64,000 nucleotides of DNA from Comamonas odontotermitis (GTDB lineage: Bacteria; Pseudomonadota; Gammaproteobacteria; Burkholderiales; Burkholderiaceae_C), in contig NZ_JACHKZ010000017.1 in assembly GCF_014207855.1 (NCBI RefSeq), forward strand, positions 1 to 64,000. Direction: 5' to 3'. Shown in pieces: positions 17,925-27,947 of this stretch; positions within the stretch are counted from its first letter, which is position 1, and each line of letters opens with the position of its first letter. The notes under the pieces were generated by a model. The model saw only the letters and a program-made list of their open reading frames with translations. It did not search any database and was not told the origin of the DNA. Position numbers and translations under genes: made by a program.

Positions 17925-17938
17925 GAACCTGTTCAAAG
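17920..17938 (+). repeat. 19-bp repeat after a stop codon, copy 1
   Basis: CCTGAGAACCTGTTCAAAG spans the TGA stop of the MFS gene. An identical sequence in the opposite orientation spans the stop of mnhG at 57957-57975. In both cases the TGA stop is the same part of the repeat. Confidence 0.7.
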
Positions 17939-17986
17939 TCAACGGCTGCCGCCAGCATGCGTTGCAGCACCGCCAAATGCACAGCT

Positions 17987-18685
17987 CTATTTCGCGCGGT
18001 CCAGCGTCAGTTGCGGCCCAATGCGCGTCATGTGAAAACTATTGAGGAAGCTGTTGCCCAGCAGCACATAGGGCATCTCACCCGCGCCAATCACGGCGTC
18101 TACGTTGCGCAACTCCACATCGGAGATGCGCACGCTGGCCAGTTGAACGTACCAGCCTTGTGCCACGCCATTGGCCGTGCCCATGCGTACCGCGCGGCCC
18201 TTGCTGTAATCAATGCCCAGCTTGCGCGCCTCGCTCATTCCCATGCTCACCGTCGTCGCTCCGGTATCCACGAGAAAGCGCGTGCTTTTGCCATTGATCA
18301 TGCCGGGTGTCAGAAAGTGGCCCTGTGGGTTGGCCATCAGCACGATACGGCCCGTGTTGCTGGAAGGCAGGGCACTCCCCCTCACGCTGACGGGCGATTC
18401 GCCCAGGCGCAGGGTGAGGGGCTGGCCACCAATGCGCACCTGGGCTTCGCCATCCTTCACGCTGAGAACCTGCACGTTCTGGTAGCTGCTGCCAGCCTCC
18501 ACCGCCTTGGGGGCGCCGCCATCCACCACCAGCAAGGCCTTGTTGCCCAGAATGCCGGTCAGCGCAACGGATTTCGGGGCTTCGCCTGCATCCTGCGCGC
18601 TGGCCACGACCGCAGCGCCTGCACAGGCCAGGGTCACCATCGCCCGGCAAAAGGTGGTGCAGGCAAAGCGGTACGAAAAGTTCAT
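17987..18685 (-). CDS. Retropepsin-like aspartic protease (clan AA, TIGR02281 type)
   Basis: A 232-residue exported protein. A signal peptide is visible (about 1-30, ending VVASAQ). The C-terminal half is a single retropepsin-like domain: the catalytic motif is FLVDTGATTVSM, with LRNVDAVIG and VLLGNSFLN forming the flap and second psi-loop strand. Such proteins work as dimers, so one Asp per chain is normal. The N-terminal half (40-110) has a beta-rich region of unknown role. Function in the periplasm is likely proteolysis of unknown targets. Confidence 0.85.
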   Translation of the reverse strand: MNFSYRFACTTFCRAMVTLACAGAAVVASAQDAGEAPKSVALTGILGNKALLVVDGGAPKAVEAGSSYQNVQVLSVKDGEAQVRIGGQPLTLRLGESPVSVRGSALPSSNTGRIVLMANPQGHFLTPGMINGKSTRFLVDTGATTVSMGMSEARKLGIDYSKGRAVRMGTANGVAQGWYVQLASVRISDVELRNVDAVIGAGEMPYVLLGNSFLNSFHMTRIGPQLTLDRAK

Positions 18686-18752
18686 GGTGAAAGATGGACT
18701 GCCGAATGCCAGTAAGGCGCGTTATGCTATTCAAATTATAGTGATCAGCATC

Positions 18753-18788
18753 AAAAAACGGCAAGCATCCTTGCAAGCTGCCTGCCGT
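18753..18788 (-). terminator. Rho-independent terminator after yajQ
   Basis: A 10-bp stem with one G-U pair (18758-18767 with 18779-18788), followed on the minus strand by TTTTTT. It starts 22 bases beyond the yajQ stop codon. Confidence 0.75.
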
Positions 18789-18810
18789 CCCCTTTGCAAA
18801 ACGCCGTGGA

Positions 18811-19296
18811 TCAGTCACGGAAGTTGTTGAAGGACAGTGGTACGTCCGTCACTTCCTTCTTCAAAAGTGCCATGGCAGCCTGCAGATCGTCGCGCTTGGC
18901 GCCGGTCACGCGCACCGCGTCGCCCTGGATGGCCGCCTGCACCTTCATCTTGCTGTCCTTGATGGCCTTCTGGATCTTCTTGGCCAGCTCCTGCTCGATG
19001 CCGTTGCGCACCTTGATGACCTGCTTGACCTTGTCGCCGCCGATCTTCTGGACATTGCCCTTGTCGAGGAAGCGCACGTCCACATTGCGTTTGGTCAGTT
19101 TGTTACGCAGGATATCTTCAACCTGCACGAGCTGGAAGTCGGCGTCGCCGAACAGGGTGATTTCCTTGTCCTTGAGTTCGATGGCAGCCGACGTGCCCTT
19201 GAAGTCAAAACGGGTGCCGATTTCCTTGGCCGAATTCTCGACAGCGTTCTTCACCTCGACGAAGTCGGCTTCGCAAACCGTGTCAAACGATGGCAT
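18811..19296 (-). CDS. yajQ: YajQ-family cyclic-di-GMP-binding protein
   Basis: A 161-residue protein of the YajQ family (UPF0234) with the characteristic start [20 protein letters not shown] and the [12 protein letters not shown] and [19 protein letters not shown] segments. It has two ferredoxin-like folds. In Xanthomonas and Pseudomonas, YajQ proteins bind cyclic di-GMP and modulate transcription; older work reported nucleic-acid binding. Length is typical. It is divergent from murB and is followed by a strong terminator, so it is probably a single-gene unit. Confidence 0.95.
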   Translation of the reverse strand: MPSFDTVCEADFVEVKNAVENSAKEIGTRFDFKGTSAAIELKDKEITLFGDADFQLVQVEDILRNKLTKRNVDVRFLDKGNVQKIGGDKVKQVIKVRNGIEQELAKKIQKAIKDSKMKVQAAIQGDAVRVTGAKRDDLQAAMALLKKEVTDVPLSFNNFRD

Positions 19297-19362
19297 ACAT
19301 ACTCTCCTTGCAGATCAGGCAAGCTTGCCTGCGTGGGTCGCTACAAGTGCGACAATCTACCG

Positions 19363-20463
19363 ATGTTAGTCGAGAAAAATGCCCCGCTGCAGCAGTACAA
19401 CACCTTTGGCATCATGGCCCGCGCCATGAATCTGGTGCGCGTGCAGTCCGAACAGGATATCCGTGAATTTCTGGCCGGCCCGCCTCTGGGCGCGAGCCGC
19501 CAGGTGGTGGTGCTGGGGGGCGGGAGCAATATCGTCATCACCGGCGATGTGGAGCCGACCGTCTTCAAGATGGAGATCATGGGCAAGCGCCTGGTTGCCG
19601 AGACGGACAGGCACTACATCATCGAGGTCGGGGCGGGCGAGGTCTGGCACGACGTGGTGGCCTGGAGCCTGGAGCAAGGCTACCCCGGGCTGGAGAACCT
19701 GGCGCTGATCCCGGGCACCGCAGGTGCCGCGCCCGTGCAGAATATTGGTGCCTATGGCGTCGAGTTGCAGGACCGCTTCGATTCGCTGGATGCCGTGGAC
19801 CTGACCAACGGCGAGAGCTTCAGCCTGAATGCCGCCCAATGTGCTTTTGGCTACCGCGACTCGGTCTTCAAGCACGCGCCTGCCGAAACCATGCCCTTGA
19901 CCATGATTGCCCGCGCTACCGGTACCACGGCGCCGCGCGGCATGGGCCTCGCCGGCAGGGCGGTGATCACTCGCGTACGACTGCGCCTTGCCAAGGACTG
20001 GAAACCCGAGCTGAGCTACCTGGACTTGACGCGCAAGCAGGCAGAAAAGGGTGTTGAAAACCCCACGGCACAGGATATTTTCAACTGGGTGGTCGAGATT
20101 CGCCGCGCCAAGCTGCCCGATCCGGCAACCATCGGCAATGCAGGCAGCTTTTTCAAGAACCCCCAGGTGAGCAGCGAGGTGTGCGAAGACATCATCGCCC
20201 GCGAACCCAAAATCGTGCACTACCCGATGCTGGACGGCAGCGTCAAACTCGCTGCGGGCTGGATGATCGATGCCTGCGGCTGGCGCGGCAAGAGCATTGG
20301 CAAAGCAGGCGTGTACGACCGGCAGGCGCTGGTGCTGGTCAATCTGGGGCAGGGCGACAACAGCGTGACAGGGGGCGAAGTGGTTACCCTGGCGCGTGCC
20401 ATCCAGGCCAGCGTGTACGAGCGCTTTGGCATCCGGCTGGAGCCAGAGCCCATCGTCTGGTAG
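19363..20463 (+). CDS. murB: UDP-N-acetylenolpyruvoylglucosamine reductase
   Basis: NADPH- and FAD-dependent enzyme that makes UDP-N-acetylmuramate for peptidoglycan. The 366-residue protein carries the FAD-binding GGGSN (52-56), PGTAGAAPVQNIGAYG, and the catalytic serine in GNAGSFFKNP (Ser262). The GYRDSVFK segment marks the type I (E. coli-like) subfamily; it is slightly longer than E. coli MurB (342). ATG 19363 (MLVEKNAPLQQYNTFG) was chosen over an in-frame ATG at 19333 because homology begins here. A small membrane-protein gene follows by 20 bases. Confidence 0.95.
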   Translation: MLVEKNAPLQQYNTFGIMARAMNLVRVQSEQDIREFLAGPPLGASRQVVVLGGGSNIVITGDVEPTVFKMEIMGKRLVAETDRHYIIEVGAGEVWHDVVAWSLEQGYPGLENLALIPGTAGAAPVQNIGAYGVELQDRFDSLDAVDLTNGESFSLNAAQCAFGYRDSVFKHAPAETMPLTMIARATGTTAPRGMGLAGRAVITRVRLRLAKDWKPELSYLDLTRKQAEKGVENPTAQDIFNWVVEIRRAKLPDPATIGNAGSFFKNPQVSSEVCEDIIAREPKIVHYPMLDGSVKLAAGWMIDACGWRGKSIGKAGVYDRQALVLVNLGQGDNSVTGGEVVTLARAIQASVYERFGIRLEPEPIVW

Positions 20464-20483
20464 GACCTGCCCGGAACCAAGGC

Positions 20484-20777
20484 ATGACCCGCAATGAATT
20501 CCTCCTGGTATTTGCGTGGTTGTATGTGTTGCCGTTTGTCGTCGCTTGTCTGGCCTTGCTGGCATATGGCAGATATGCCAACAGGCAGTTGACCTGGAAG
20601 CGCTATGTACAGGCTGCAGGGCTCATGGTCATGTTGGCCGTACCCGTAGGCATAGCCATGGTGCTGGCCGTACCGTATTGGCTGCTGGTGAGAGATTGGC
20701 CTGTCATGTGGGCGCCATGGCTGTTCATGACGCTGGGCTCCGTGCTGCCGTTTGCTTGCAGATGGATGTTGCGGTGA
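20484..20777 (+). CDS. Small membrane protein, unknown function
   Basis: A 97-residue protein with three hydrophobic stretches (about 5-27, 43-67 and 73-92), starting MTRNEFLLVFAWLYVLPF. I do not recognise the family. It starts 20 bases after murB, in the same direction, and could be its co-transcribed partner. The hydrophobicity pattern and the absence of a competing frame support a real gene, but the ribosome-binding site is weak. Confidence 0.5.
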   Translation: MTRNEFLLVFAWLYVLPFVVACLALLAYGRYANRQLTWKRYVQAAGLMVMLAVPVGIAMVLAVPYWLLVRDWPVMWAPWLFMTLGSVLPFACRWMLR

Positions 20778-20944
20778 CGGCTGATATCCCGAGGCTACCA
20801 AATGAGACAGACGCTCGGCGGATAATGGCAGGGCGCCAGTAGCTCCTGTATTCATAGTGATCCATGGCATCCGGGTGACTGCTGCGATCGGTATCCTCCG
20901 CAACAATGGCGGCACAGCGATCACAGAGACGGAGCGGTTTTCCC

Positions 20945-22486
20945 ATGAACGGCGCAAAAAGTTTGGTCAAGACCTTGTTGGCCGCAGGTATCGACACCTG
21001 TTTTGCCAACCCGGGCACGAGCGAGATGCATTTTGTGGCCGCGCTGGACCAGGTGCCCGGCATGCAATGTGTGCTGGGCCTGCAGGAGAACATCGTCACC
21101 GGCATGGCCGATGGCTACTACCGCATGGCGCGCAAACCCGCCTGCACCCTGCTACATTGCGGGCCCGGCCTTGCCAATGGGCTGGCCAACCTCCACAACG
21201 CGCGGCGCGCGCGCAGCGGCATCGTCAATATCGTGGGCGATCAGGCCACCTACCACCGCCCGCTCGACGCGCCATTGACCGCCGACACCGAGGCGCTGGC
21301 GCGTACGGTGTCAGCCTGGGTACATACGGCCAGCACGCCCGCGGAAGTGGGGTGCGATGCGGCGCTGGCCGTGCGTGCGGCTTGTACATTTCCGGGCCAG
21401 ATTGCCAGCCTCATCCTCCCTGCCGATACCAGTTGGGGCGAGGGCGGCGAAGTTGCCAGCACACTGCCCGTGCCGCAGCCCGCACCGCTCGACCCCCGCG
21501 CGGTGGAAAGTGCCGCCCGGGCCTTGCGCAGCAGCAAGAATGTATTGCTGCTGCTGGCAGGGGACGCCGCCTTTGAAGAAGGCCAGCAGCAGGCCTGGCG
21601 CGTGGCCAGTGCCACGGGCGCCGCCGTCATGCTCGATTACGTCTGTGCCCACGTACAGCGCGGAAGAGGGCGTTTGCAGATCGAACGCGTGCCTTACGGG
21701 ATGGATGCAGCCATCGGGGCGCTGGCGCGGTTCGAACACATCGTTCTGGCGGGTGCCAAGCCGCCAGTGGGCTTTTTTGCCTACCCGGGCCTGCCATCCA
21801 CCCAATACCCGGCGACGGCACAATTGCACACGCTGGCGCGGCCGGAGCAAAGCGCCACGGAGGCGTTGCGGGCTCTGGCCGATGCGCTGGGCGCGCCTGC
21901 TGTGGCGATTCCCGATGCCGGTCAGCGCCCCGAGGCTGCCCGTGGCGCACCCACACCTGAAGGTGTGGCGCAAACCGTGGCGGCGCTGATGCCCGAGGGG
22001 GCCATTGTGTCGGACGAATCCATCTCGTACGGCCGTGGCTTTTATGCGCAGACCTTTGCTGCGCCTGCGCACGACTGGCTGCACCTGGCTGGCGGCGCCA
22101 TTGGTGACGGCATGCCGGTAGCCACCGGCGCTGCGCTGGGGGCGCGCAAGGAGCGGCGCGTCATCAACCTGCAGGCAGACGGCTCGGCCATGTACAGCCT
22201 GCAATCGCTGTGGACGCAGGCACGGGAGGGCTTGCCGGTCACCACCATCCTCCTCAACAACAGCAAGTACAACATCCTGATTGGTGAATACAGAAACGTG
22301 GGCGCCACCCCGGGCCCCACGGCCATGGGCATGCTGGATCTGGGCAACCCGGGCATCAACTGGGTGGCGCTGGCCAACGGCATGGGCGTGGAGGCCGCAA
22401 GTGCCACCACCATGGAAGCCTGCGGCGACTTGATGCGCGCCAGTTTTGGAAAGCCTGGCCCCTTTCTTATAGAGCTGATGGTGTAG
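20945..22486 (+). CDS. Thiamine-diphosphate-dependent enzyme, acetolactate synthase large-subunit-like
   Basis: A 513-residue ThDP enzyme with the three usual domains. The catalytic Glu is Glu48 (GLQENIV), and the N-terminal FANPGTSEMHF matches benzoylformate decarboxylase/acetolactate synthase-like proteins. The cofactor motif near 411 reads ADGSAMY with LLNN about 26 residues later, so the first Gly of the GDG motif is Ala. There is no small subunit gene nearby, and the protein is shorter than IlvB (about 570), so true acetolactate synthesis is unlikely. A decarboxylase or carboligase acting on an unknown 2-oxo acid is inferred. The ATG 20945 has GGAG about ten bases upstream. Confidence 0.8.
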   Translation: MNGAKSLVKTLLAAGIDTCFANPGTSEMHFVAALDQVPGMQCVLGLQENIVTGMADGYYRMARKPACTLLHCGPGLANGLANLHNARRARSGIVNIVGDQATYHRPLDAPLTADTEALARTVSAWVHTASTPAEVGCDAALAVRAACTFPGQIASLILPADTSWGEGGEVASTLPVPQPAPLDPRAVESAARALRSSKNVLLLLAGDAAFEEGQQQAWRVASATGAAVMLDYVCAHVQRGRGRLQIERVPYGMDAAIGALARFEHIVLAGAKPPVGFFAYPGLPSTQYPATAQLHTLARPEQSATEALRALADALGAPAVAIPDAGQRPEAARGAPTPEGVAQTVAALMPEGAIVSDESISYGRGFYAQTFAAPAHDWLHLAGGAIGDGMPVATGAALGARKERRVINLQADGSAMYSLQSLWTQAREGLPVTTILLNNSKYNILIGEYRNVGATPGPTAMGMLDLGNPGINWVALANGMGVEAASATTMEACGDLMRASFGKPGPFLIELMV

Positions 22487-22700
22487 GCTTGCTCTTTGCG
22501 CTTGCTCCGGGCGGGTAGATTGCATGGCAGGAGGCAGGAGATTCGATACGCCTTGGAATCCTTTGCAAAACTCCTTTGGCGTGGTCTGAACACGGAATAC
22601 CAGGGCGTGGGTGTACAGCGTGTGGGTCGGGCAGTGAATAAGACTCGCGTAGCCGACGCATTCGAGAGATGGCGACACGGGGCTAGCTGACACCAGCTGG

Positions 22701-23624
22701 CTACCGCCGCCCCGCAATCCACCCGTACCCACTCACCAGCATCACCCCGGCGAGTGCGATCAGTGCGCCGGTGACGAAGCCGGGCTCGATGGGTTCGTGC
22801 AGGAGCCAGGCGCCGAGGATGACGCCAAAGATCGGGGTCAGAAAGGTGAGCACGCCCAGTTGCGATGCCAGGTAGGTGCGCAGCAGCCAGAACCAGGTCA
22901 GCAGGCTGGCAAAGGCCATGGGCAGGGCGTTGAAGGCCATGCTGGCCCAGAACGCTGGCGTGGGGTTGATGTGGCCCTGCCCACTGCCGATTGCAACGGC
23001 GACCAGCACCACACAACCCACCACCAGTTGGTAGAGCAAGGTTTGCGCGGCGGGCAGGGTAGACAGTCGCGTGGTGCGGATGGCGACCGTGGTGGCGCCC
23101 CATGCCATGCCTGCAAGCAGGGCGAGCAGATCACCCCAGAGCATGTTGCCTGCGCTGCTGCCCTGGCCTGGGTTGGCTGCGCCATTGCGCCACAGGAAGG
23201 CGACTGCGATACCCGTAAAGGCGAGCGCGATGCCTAGCCACTGCAGCGGTGCCAGTCTTTCCTGTGGCAGTTTGATGTGCAGGCCGAGCGCGGCCCAGAT
23301 GGGGGCGGTGTAGAGCAGAACCACCATATGGGCCGCCGATGTATGGCGCAGGCCTTCGCCCACCAGCACAAATTCCAGCGCAAACAGGGCGCCTACCCAC
23401 AGGCCCGGGCGCCAGCTGCCGTCGCCCCATTGGATATGCTCGCCACGCCAGCGCATCCACAGCCACACCAGAATGGCGGCAATGCCCGAGCGCAGGCCGA
23501 TCTGCATCATCGGGGCTGCATCGTGCGCGGTGGCCTTGAGCACAATCTGCTGGCCGCTCCAGATGAGGCACAGCACGAGCATCAGGCCGATGGCGCGGGT
23601 ATCGAGGGCTTGGCGGGTATCCAT
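22701..23624 (-). CDS. EamA-family (DMT) transporter
   Basis: A 307-residue inner-membrane protein with ten predicted helices in two EamA repeats (about 12-142 and 155-298). The repeat signatures LIWSGQQIVLKA and LLAGMAWGATTVAIRT are visible. DMT family members mostly export amino acids or other small metabolites; the substrate is unknown. ATG 23624 (MDTRQALDTRAIG) is chosen because the upstream open frame overlaps the LysR gene. LysR lies 71 bases upstream on the same strand and may regulate it. Confidence 0.85.
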   Translation of the reverse strand: MDTRQALDTRAIGLMLVLCLIWSGQQIVLKATAHDAAPMMQIGLRSGIAAILVWLWMRWRGEHIQWGDGSWRPGLWVGALFALEFVLVGEGLRHTSAAHMVVLLYTAPIWAALGLHIKLPQERLAPLQWLGIALAFTGIAVAFLWRNGAANPGQGSSAGNMLWGDLLALLAGMAWGATTVAIRTTRLSTLPAAQTLLYQLVVGCVVLVAVAIGSGQGHINPTPAFWASMAFNALPMAFASLLTWFWLLRTYLASQLGVLTFLTPIFGVILGAWLLHEPIEPGFVTGALIALAGVMLVSGYGWIAGRR

Positions 23625-23695
23625 AGGGAGGGGCTTGTTTGGGCGGAGCAGGCATTGTCGGCGCAGGTAGGCGACGGAGCTGTCGCTGCCGTTTT

Positions 23696-24586
23696 CTACA
23701 ACTGGCCAAACTCCGCCAGCACGGCCCGCACGGCGTCCACAGCCGGGTTGGGCGTGCTCAACTGCCGGTGCGCCACCGCCATGGGGCGGATCAGGGGCGG
23801 GTGCAGATGGCGGATCTGTACATCCGGGGCGTTTCGCTGGTCTTCCACCTCTTCCAGCGGCAGCAGGGCTGCACTTTGGCAGGCCGCAGCCAGGCTTTTG
23901 AGGGCGCCGGGGTAGCTGAGCGCCAGAAAAGGCCGGGGCCGGTAGCCCGCCTGGCCAAACCACGAGGCAATCAGGCCGTGCATTTGCGTGGGGGCCGAAA
24001 ACGATGCCCAGCGCCGCTCTGACAGCCATTGCGCCGTGACCTGCTCGGGGGCATCCCACGCGGCGGGCAGCAGGGCCACCATGGGGTCGGCGCGCCAGGG
24101 GGTGAGCACGATGTCGGCTACTGCAGGCTGTGGGCTGGCGACGATGGCAATGTCGAGCGAGCCCAGTTGCAGGCGCTGCATCGATTGGGCAGAGCCGACG
24201 GCCTCCAGCCGTACCTCGACGCCGGGGTTGCGCTCGCTCAAGGCCTGCAGCACCAGCGGCAGCAGCCGTGTGCTGACACCGGCAGACACGCCGACGCGCA
24301 CCAGTCCTTCCCGCCCGCTGGCGCGGCGCTGCACGAGCTCGACGAGGTCGTCGCTGGCGGCCAGCAGCTTGCGGGCTCCATCTACCAGGGCGTGGCCTGC
24401 CGGGGTGAGCGCTGCCTGGCGCCTGCCGCGTACGACCAGCGTGGCATCCAGCCGGGCTTCGAGCTCCTTGATGTGCAGGCTGACCGTGGGCGGCGCCAGA
24501 TGCAAGGCCTGCGAGGCCGCTGCAAACGTGCCCAGATCGGCAATGGCGACCAGGGTTTGCAGTTGGTCGAGGTTGAGGTTGCGCAT
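23696..24586 (-). CDS. LysR-family transcriptional regulator
   Basis: A 296-residue LysR regulator. The N-terminal winged helix-turn-helix spans about 5-62 (LDQLQTLVAIADLGTFAAAS, then PPTVSLHIKELEARLD). The effector-binding periplasmic-binding-protein-like domain runs from about 92 to the end. Its target is not known. The EamA transporter gene is directly downstream on the same strand, and about 400 bases of non-coding DNA lie upstream, which is where LysR proteins usually autoregulate. Confidence 0.9.
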   Translation of the reverse strand: MRNLNLDQLQTLVAIADLGTFAAASQALHLAPPTVSLHIKELEARLDATLVVRGRRQAALTPAGHALVDGARKLLAASDDLVELVQRRASGREGLVRVGVSAGVSTRLLPLVLQALSERNPGVEVRLEAVGSAQSMQRLQLGSLDIAIVASPQPAVADIVLTPWRADPMVALLPAAWDAPEQVTAQWLSERRWASFSAPTQMHGLIASWFGQAGYRPRPFLALSYPGALKSLAAACQSAALLPLEEVEDQRNAPDVQIRHLHPPLIRPMAVAHRQLSTPNPAVDAVRAVLAEFGQL

Positions 24587-24998
24587 AGAGGTTGCATCAG
24601 AATTTATGAATTGACTGGTCAGTTAATTCAACTTTACAGATGTTAGCCCAGGCCCGAGCATCGGGCAACCATGAACCATTCTTCTCCTCTTTCAGACAAA
24701 GACGCCGGGCTGGGCCGGCGCGATGGCGGTGCTTCTGATCAGGCCGATTTGCGGAATGATTTGGGAAGCGATGTGCAAGACGATGTGCCCAGAGGCCTGC
24801 CGCCGCAGGTTGCAGATGGTTGGCTGCACAGGCTGGCCCGGGCATTGGAGCGAGCCGAGCGGCGCATTACGGAGAACTTTCGCGTGCCGCCCGGTGGCGG
24901 TTGAGCCAGTAGGATCTTCGATTTATGCCAAAAATGGCGGAACGCGCTTTACTGTCAAGCACCAGATGCTATGAAAAGTATAGAAAATTCCGCAAGGT
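24587..24998. other. Intergenic region between LysR and MFS genes
   Basis: 412 bases. The part next to LysR is A/T-rich (TTGACTGGTCAGTTAATTCA at 24611-24630) and probably holds the lysR promoter. A weak open frame lies at 24671-24904 (listed separately). No RNA gene or terminator was seen. Confidence 0.5.
24671..24904 (+). CDS. Possible small protein, doubtful
   Basis: An open frame of 77 codons starting MNHSSPLSDKDAGLGRRDGG and ending with an amphipathic, Arg-rich stretch (WLHRLARALERAERRITENF). The helix-like C-terminus and the divergent position from lysR make it worth recording. There is no clear ribosome-binding site and I do not recognise a family. It may be a chance frame in GC-rich DNA. 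Confidence 0.25.
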   Translation: MNHSSPLSDKDAGLGRRDGGASDQADLRNDLGSDVQDDVPRGLPPQVADGWLHRLARALERAERRITENFRVPPGGG

Positions 24999-26225
24999 TC
25001 AGTCGCTTGTCTTGCTGGCGAGGGGCTTTTGCCGCCAGGCCAGCACGGCGCCCAGCAGCAAGAATGCGGCCGATACCAGCAAGCCGCGCTGCAGTCCGCC
25101 AGCGCCATCGGCTACCCAGCCAACCACCGAGGGCCCCACGATCTGGCCCAGCGCAAAAATGGTGGTGAAGGCGCTGATACCCGCAGGCCATGCCGCTTGC
25201 GGCAGGTTGTGGCGCACCAGCGCGGTGGTGGATGCCACGACCGAGAGGAACACCGCGCCAAATACCATGCCGGATGCAAAGACCACCGGCATCGCGCTGG
25301 TGAGGGCGGGCAGCACCGTCACCACGGCAAGCACCAGGTTCAGAATGGCCAGTGACTCGCCTCCCTTGAAGTAATCGAGCATGCGCGCCCAGATGCGCGA
25401 ACTGGCCAGCACGGCCAGGCCCAATGCGGTGTAGAACCCGGTGATCTGGGGGCCGGACATGCCTTGCTGTCGCAGCAGTGCGACGATGAATGTCATGTAG
25501 CCGATGTAGCCAGCACCAAACATGAAGTAGCCCGAAAGCCCGAAGCCGAAATCGCGCAGCGCAAAGCCCTGGCTGGTTCCTCGCACGCCGGTGTGCAGGC
25601 CTTCTGCAACGCGGCGCGCAGGCACGGCCATTGCGGCGGCGGCCAGCATGCATGCGAGGCCCAGGCCGATCCAGGGCCACTGCCAGGCGTGTGGCACGGC
25701 GCGGCTTGCTGCCGCCTCAAGCGTTGCGGGCACCAGCAGCGCCGACAGTGCGATGCCGATGCCGGTGCCGCCGTAGTACAGGCCAATCAGAAACCCCGCG
25801 CGCTTTGGAAACAGCGAACCCAGGCGCGCCGCAAGCACCCCGCCTGCAATGAACACCCAGGCGCTGGCGGCACCTGCCAGCACGCGCTGCAGCATCAGCG
25901 CCGCAGTTCCGGTCGCCCAGCCTGATACCAGCATGAAGATGGCTGCCAGGAGCGATCCTGCCATCAGCACCCGCCACGCGCCGATGCGCCGCATCAGTAG
26001 CGGCGTCATCAGCGCGCCGGCAAAATAGCCGACGGCGTTGCCGGTGTTCATGGCGCCGGCCAGAAAGTATGACCAGCCCAGGTCTTCGCGCATGGGCGGC
26101 AGCAGCAGGCCGTACGAGAAGCGCGATATGCCCAGTGCAATGGCCGCGCCCAGCGACAGGGCGAGCGCGATAACAACCGGGTGGCGGTAGGGCGCGTTGG
26201 CGGTGGCAAGGGCAGGCGATGTCAT
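24999..26225 (-). CDS. MFS transporter, YbfB/YjiJ type
   Basis: A 408-residue major facilitator with twelve membrane segments. It opens with the subgroup pattern LGISRFSYGLLLPPMREDLGWS and shows YYGGTGIGIALSALLVP in the middle, as in YbfB/YjiJ proteins. No substrate is established for these. ATG 26225 (MTSPALATANAPYRHP) was chosen because homology begins soon after; an upstream frame to 26375 has no features. The amino-acid ABC operon follows downstream on the same strand after 194 bases, and is probably a separate unit. Confidence 0.85.
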   Translation of the reverse strand: MTSPALATANAPYRHPVVIALALSLGAAIALGISRFSYGLLLPPMREDLGWSYFLAGAMNTGNAVGYFAGALMTPLLMRRIGAWRVLMAGSLLAAIFMLVSGWATGTAALMLQRVLAGAASAWVFIAGGVLAARLGSLFPKRAGFLIGLYYGGTGIGIALSALLVPATLEAAASRAVPHAWQWPWIGLGLACMLAAAAMAVPARRVAEGLHTGVRGTSQGFALRDFGFGLSGYFMFGAGYIGYMTFIVALLRQQGMSGPQITGFYTALGLAVLASSRIWARMLDYFKGGESLAILNLVLAVVTVLPALTSAMPVVFASGMVFGAVFLSVVASTTALVRHNLPQAAWPAGISAFTTIFALGQIVGPSVVGWVADGAGGLQRGLLVSAAFLLLGAVLAWRQKPLASKTSD

Positions 26226-26418
26226 TGGTGCAGGGCGGGGGCAACAGCGGTAAGCGCAGTATTGCGGCAGCGCGCTGTAGCTGGTGTCGCCCATGGGCGT
26301 GATAACAAGAATGAAAAATGCCTCCAGGCCTGGCCTTGGAGGCATTTTTGAGTGTTTTTGATGTGTGGCGCTCAACCATCAAACGCCAATAGCTATAAAA
26401 AATATAGCTTATGAGCCA

Positions 26419-27195
<777 letters not shown>

Positions 27196-27233
27196 ATCAA
27201 TGCTCGAATTCTATTTTCTTCTGCAAGCCCGGC

Positions 27234-27947
27234 TCAGGCCTTGCGCGGGGCCAGATAGCCGAGGAAATGGCGCTCCGCAAGGCGGAAGATGCCGATCAGG
27301 ATGAAGGTGATGCACAGGTACACCACGGCAGCGGCAATATAGGCCTCAAACGGCAGGTAGTAATCGGAGTACACGCGGCTGGCGGCGCCGGTCAGGTCAA
27401 CCAGCGAAGGCACGGTCGAGGCGAGGCTCGTCGAGTGCAGCATCATCACTACTTCGTTGCTGTAGGCGGGCAGGGTGCGGCGAATGGCGCTGGGCATGAC
27501 GACGCGGCGCATCAGCTGCCAGCGGCTCATGCCCATGGCGCGGGCGGCTTCCACTTCGCCCTTGCTGGTCTCGCGGATGGAGCCGGCCAGCATTTCCGCC
27601 GTGTAGGCAGCGGTGTTGAGTGTGAAGGCGAGGAACGCGCAGAAGAACGGCTCCTTGAAGTAGGTCCAGGGCCAGACCGCATCCCAGCGGGCCTGTACCC
27701 ATTCAAGCTGCGAAAAACCGTAGTAGATGAGGTACACCTGAATGAGCAGCGGCGTGCCGCGCATGAAGTAGGTGAAAGCACCCACGGTTTTGCGCAGTAT
27801 CCAGGAGCGGCTCACCAGGGCCAGTGCGCCCAACAGGGCAAGGACAGCGCCGATCGCCAGGCTGGCAATCAGCAGCTTGAGTGTGGTGATGAGGCCCTCG
27901 CCGTACAGGGCCAGGGTCTCCGGCTGAAAGATGACTTCCCAATTCAT
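27234..27947 (-). CDS. Amino-acid ABC transporter permease (HisM-like)
   Basis: A 237-residue inner-membrane permease with about five helices and the EAA loop EAARAMGMSRWQLMRRVVMP, which contacts the ATPase. It resembles HisM of the histidine/lysine/arginine/ornithine system. ATG 27947 overlaps the stop of the upstream permease gene (27944), so the two permeases are translationally coupled. The ATPase gene follows after 38 bases. Confidence 0.92.
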   Translation of the reverse strand: MNWEVIFQPETLALYGEGLITTLKLLIASLAIGAVLALLGALALVSRSWILRKTVGAFTYFMRGTPLLIQVYLIYYGFSQLEWVQARWDAVWPWTYFKEPFFCAFLAFTLNTAAYTAEMLAGSIRETSKGEVEAARAMGMSRWQLMRRVVMPSAIRRTLPAYSNEVVMMLHSTSLASTVPSLVDLTGAASRVYSDYYLPFEAYIAAAVVYLCITFILIGIFRLAERHFLGYLAPRKA

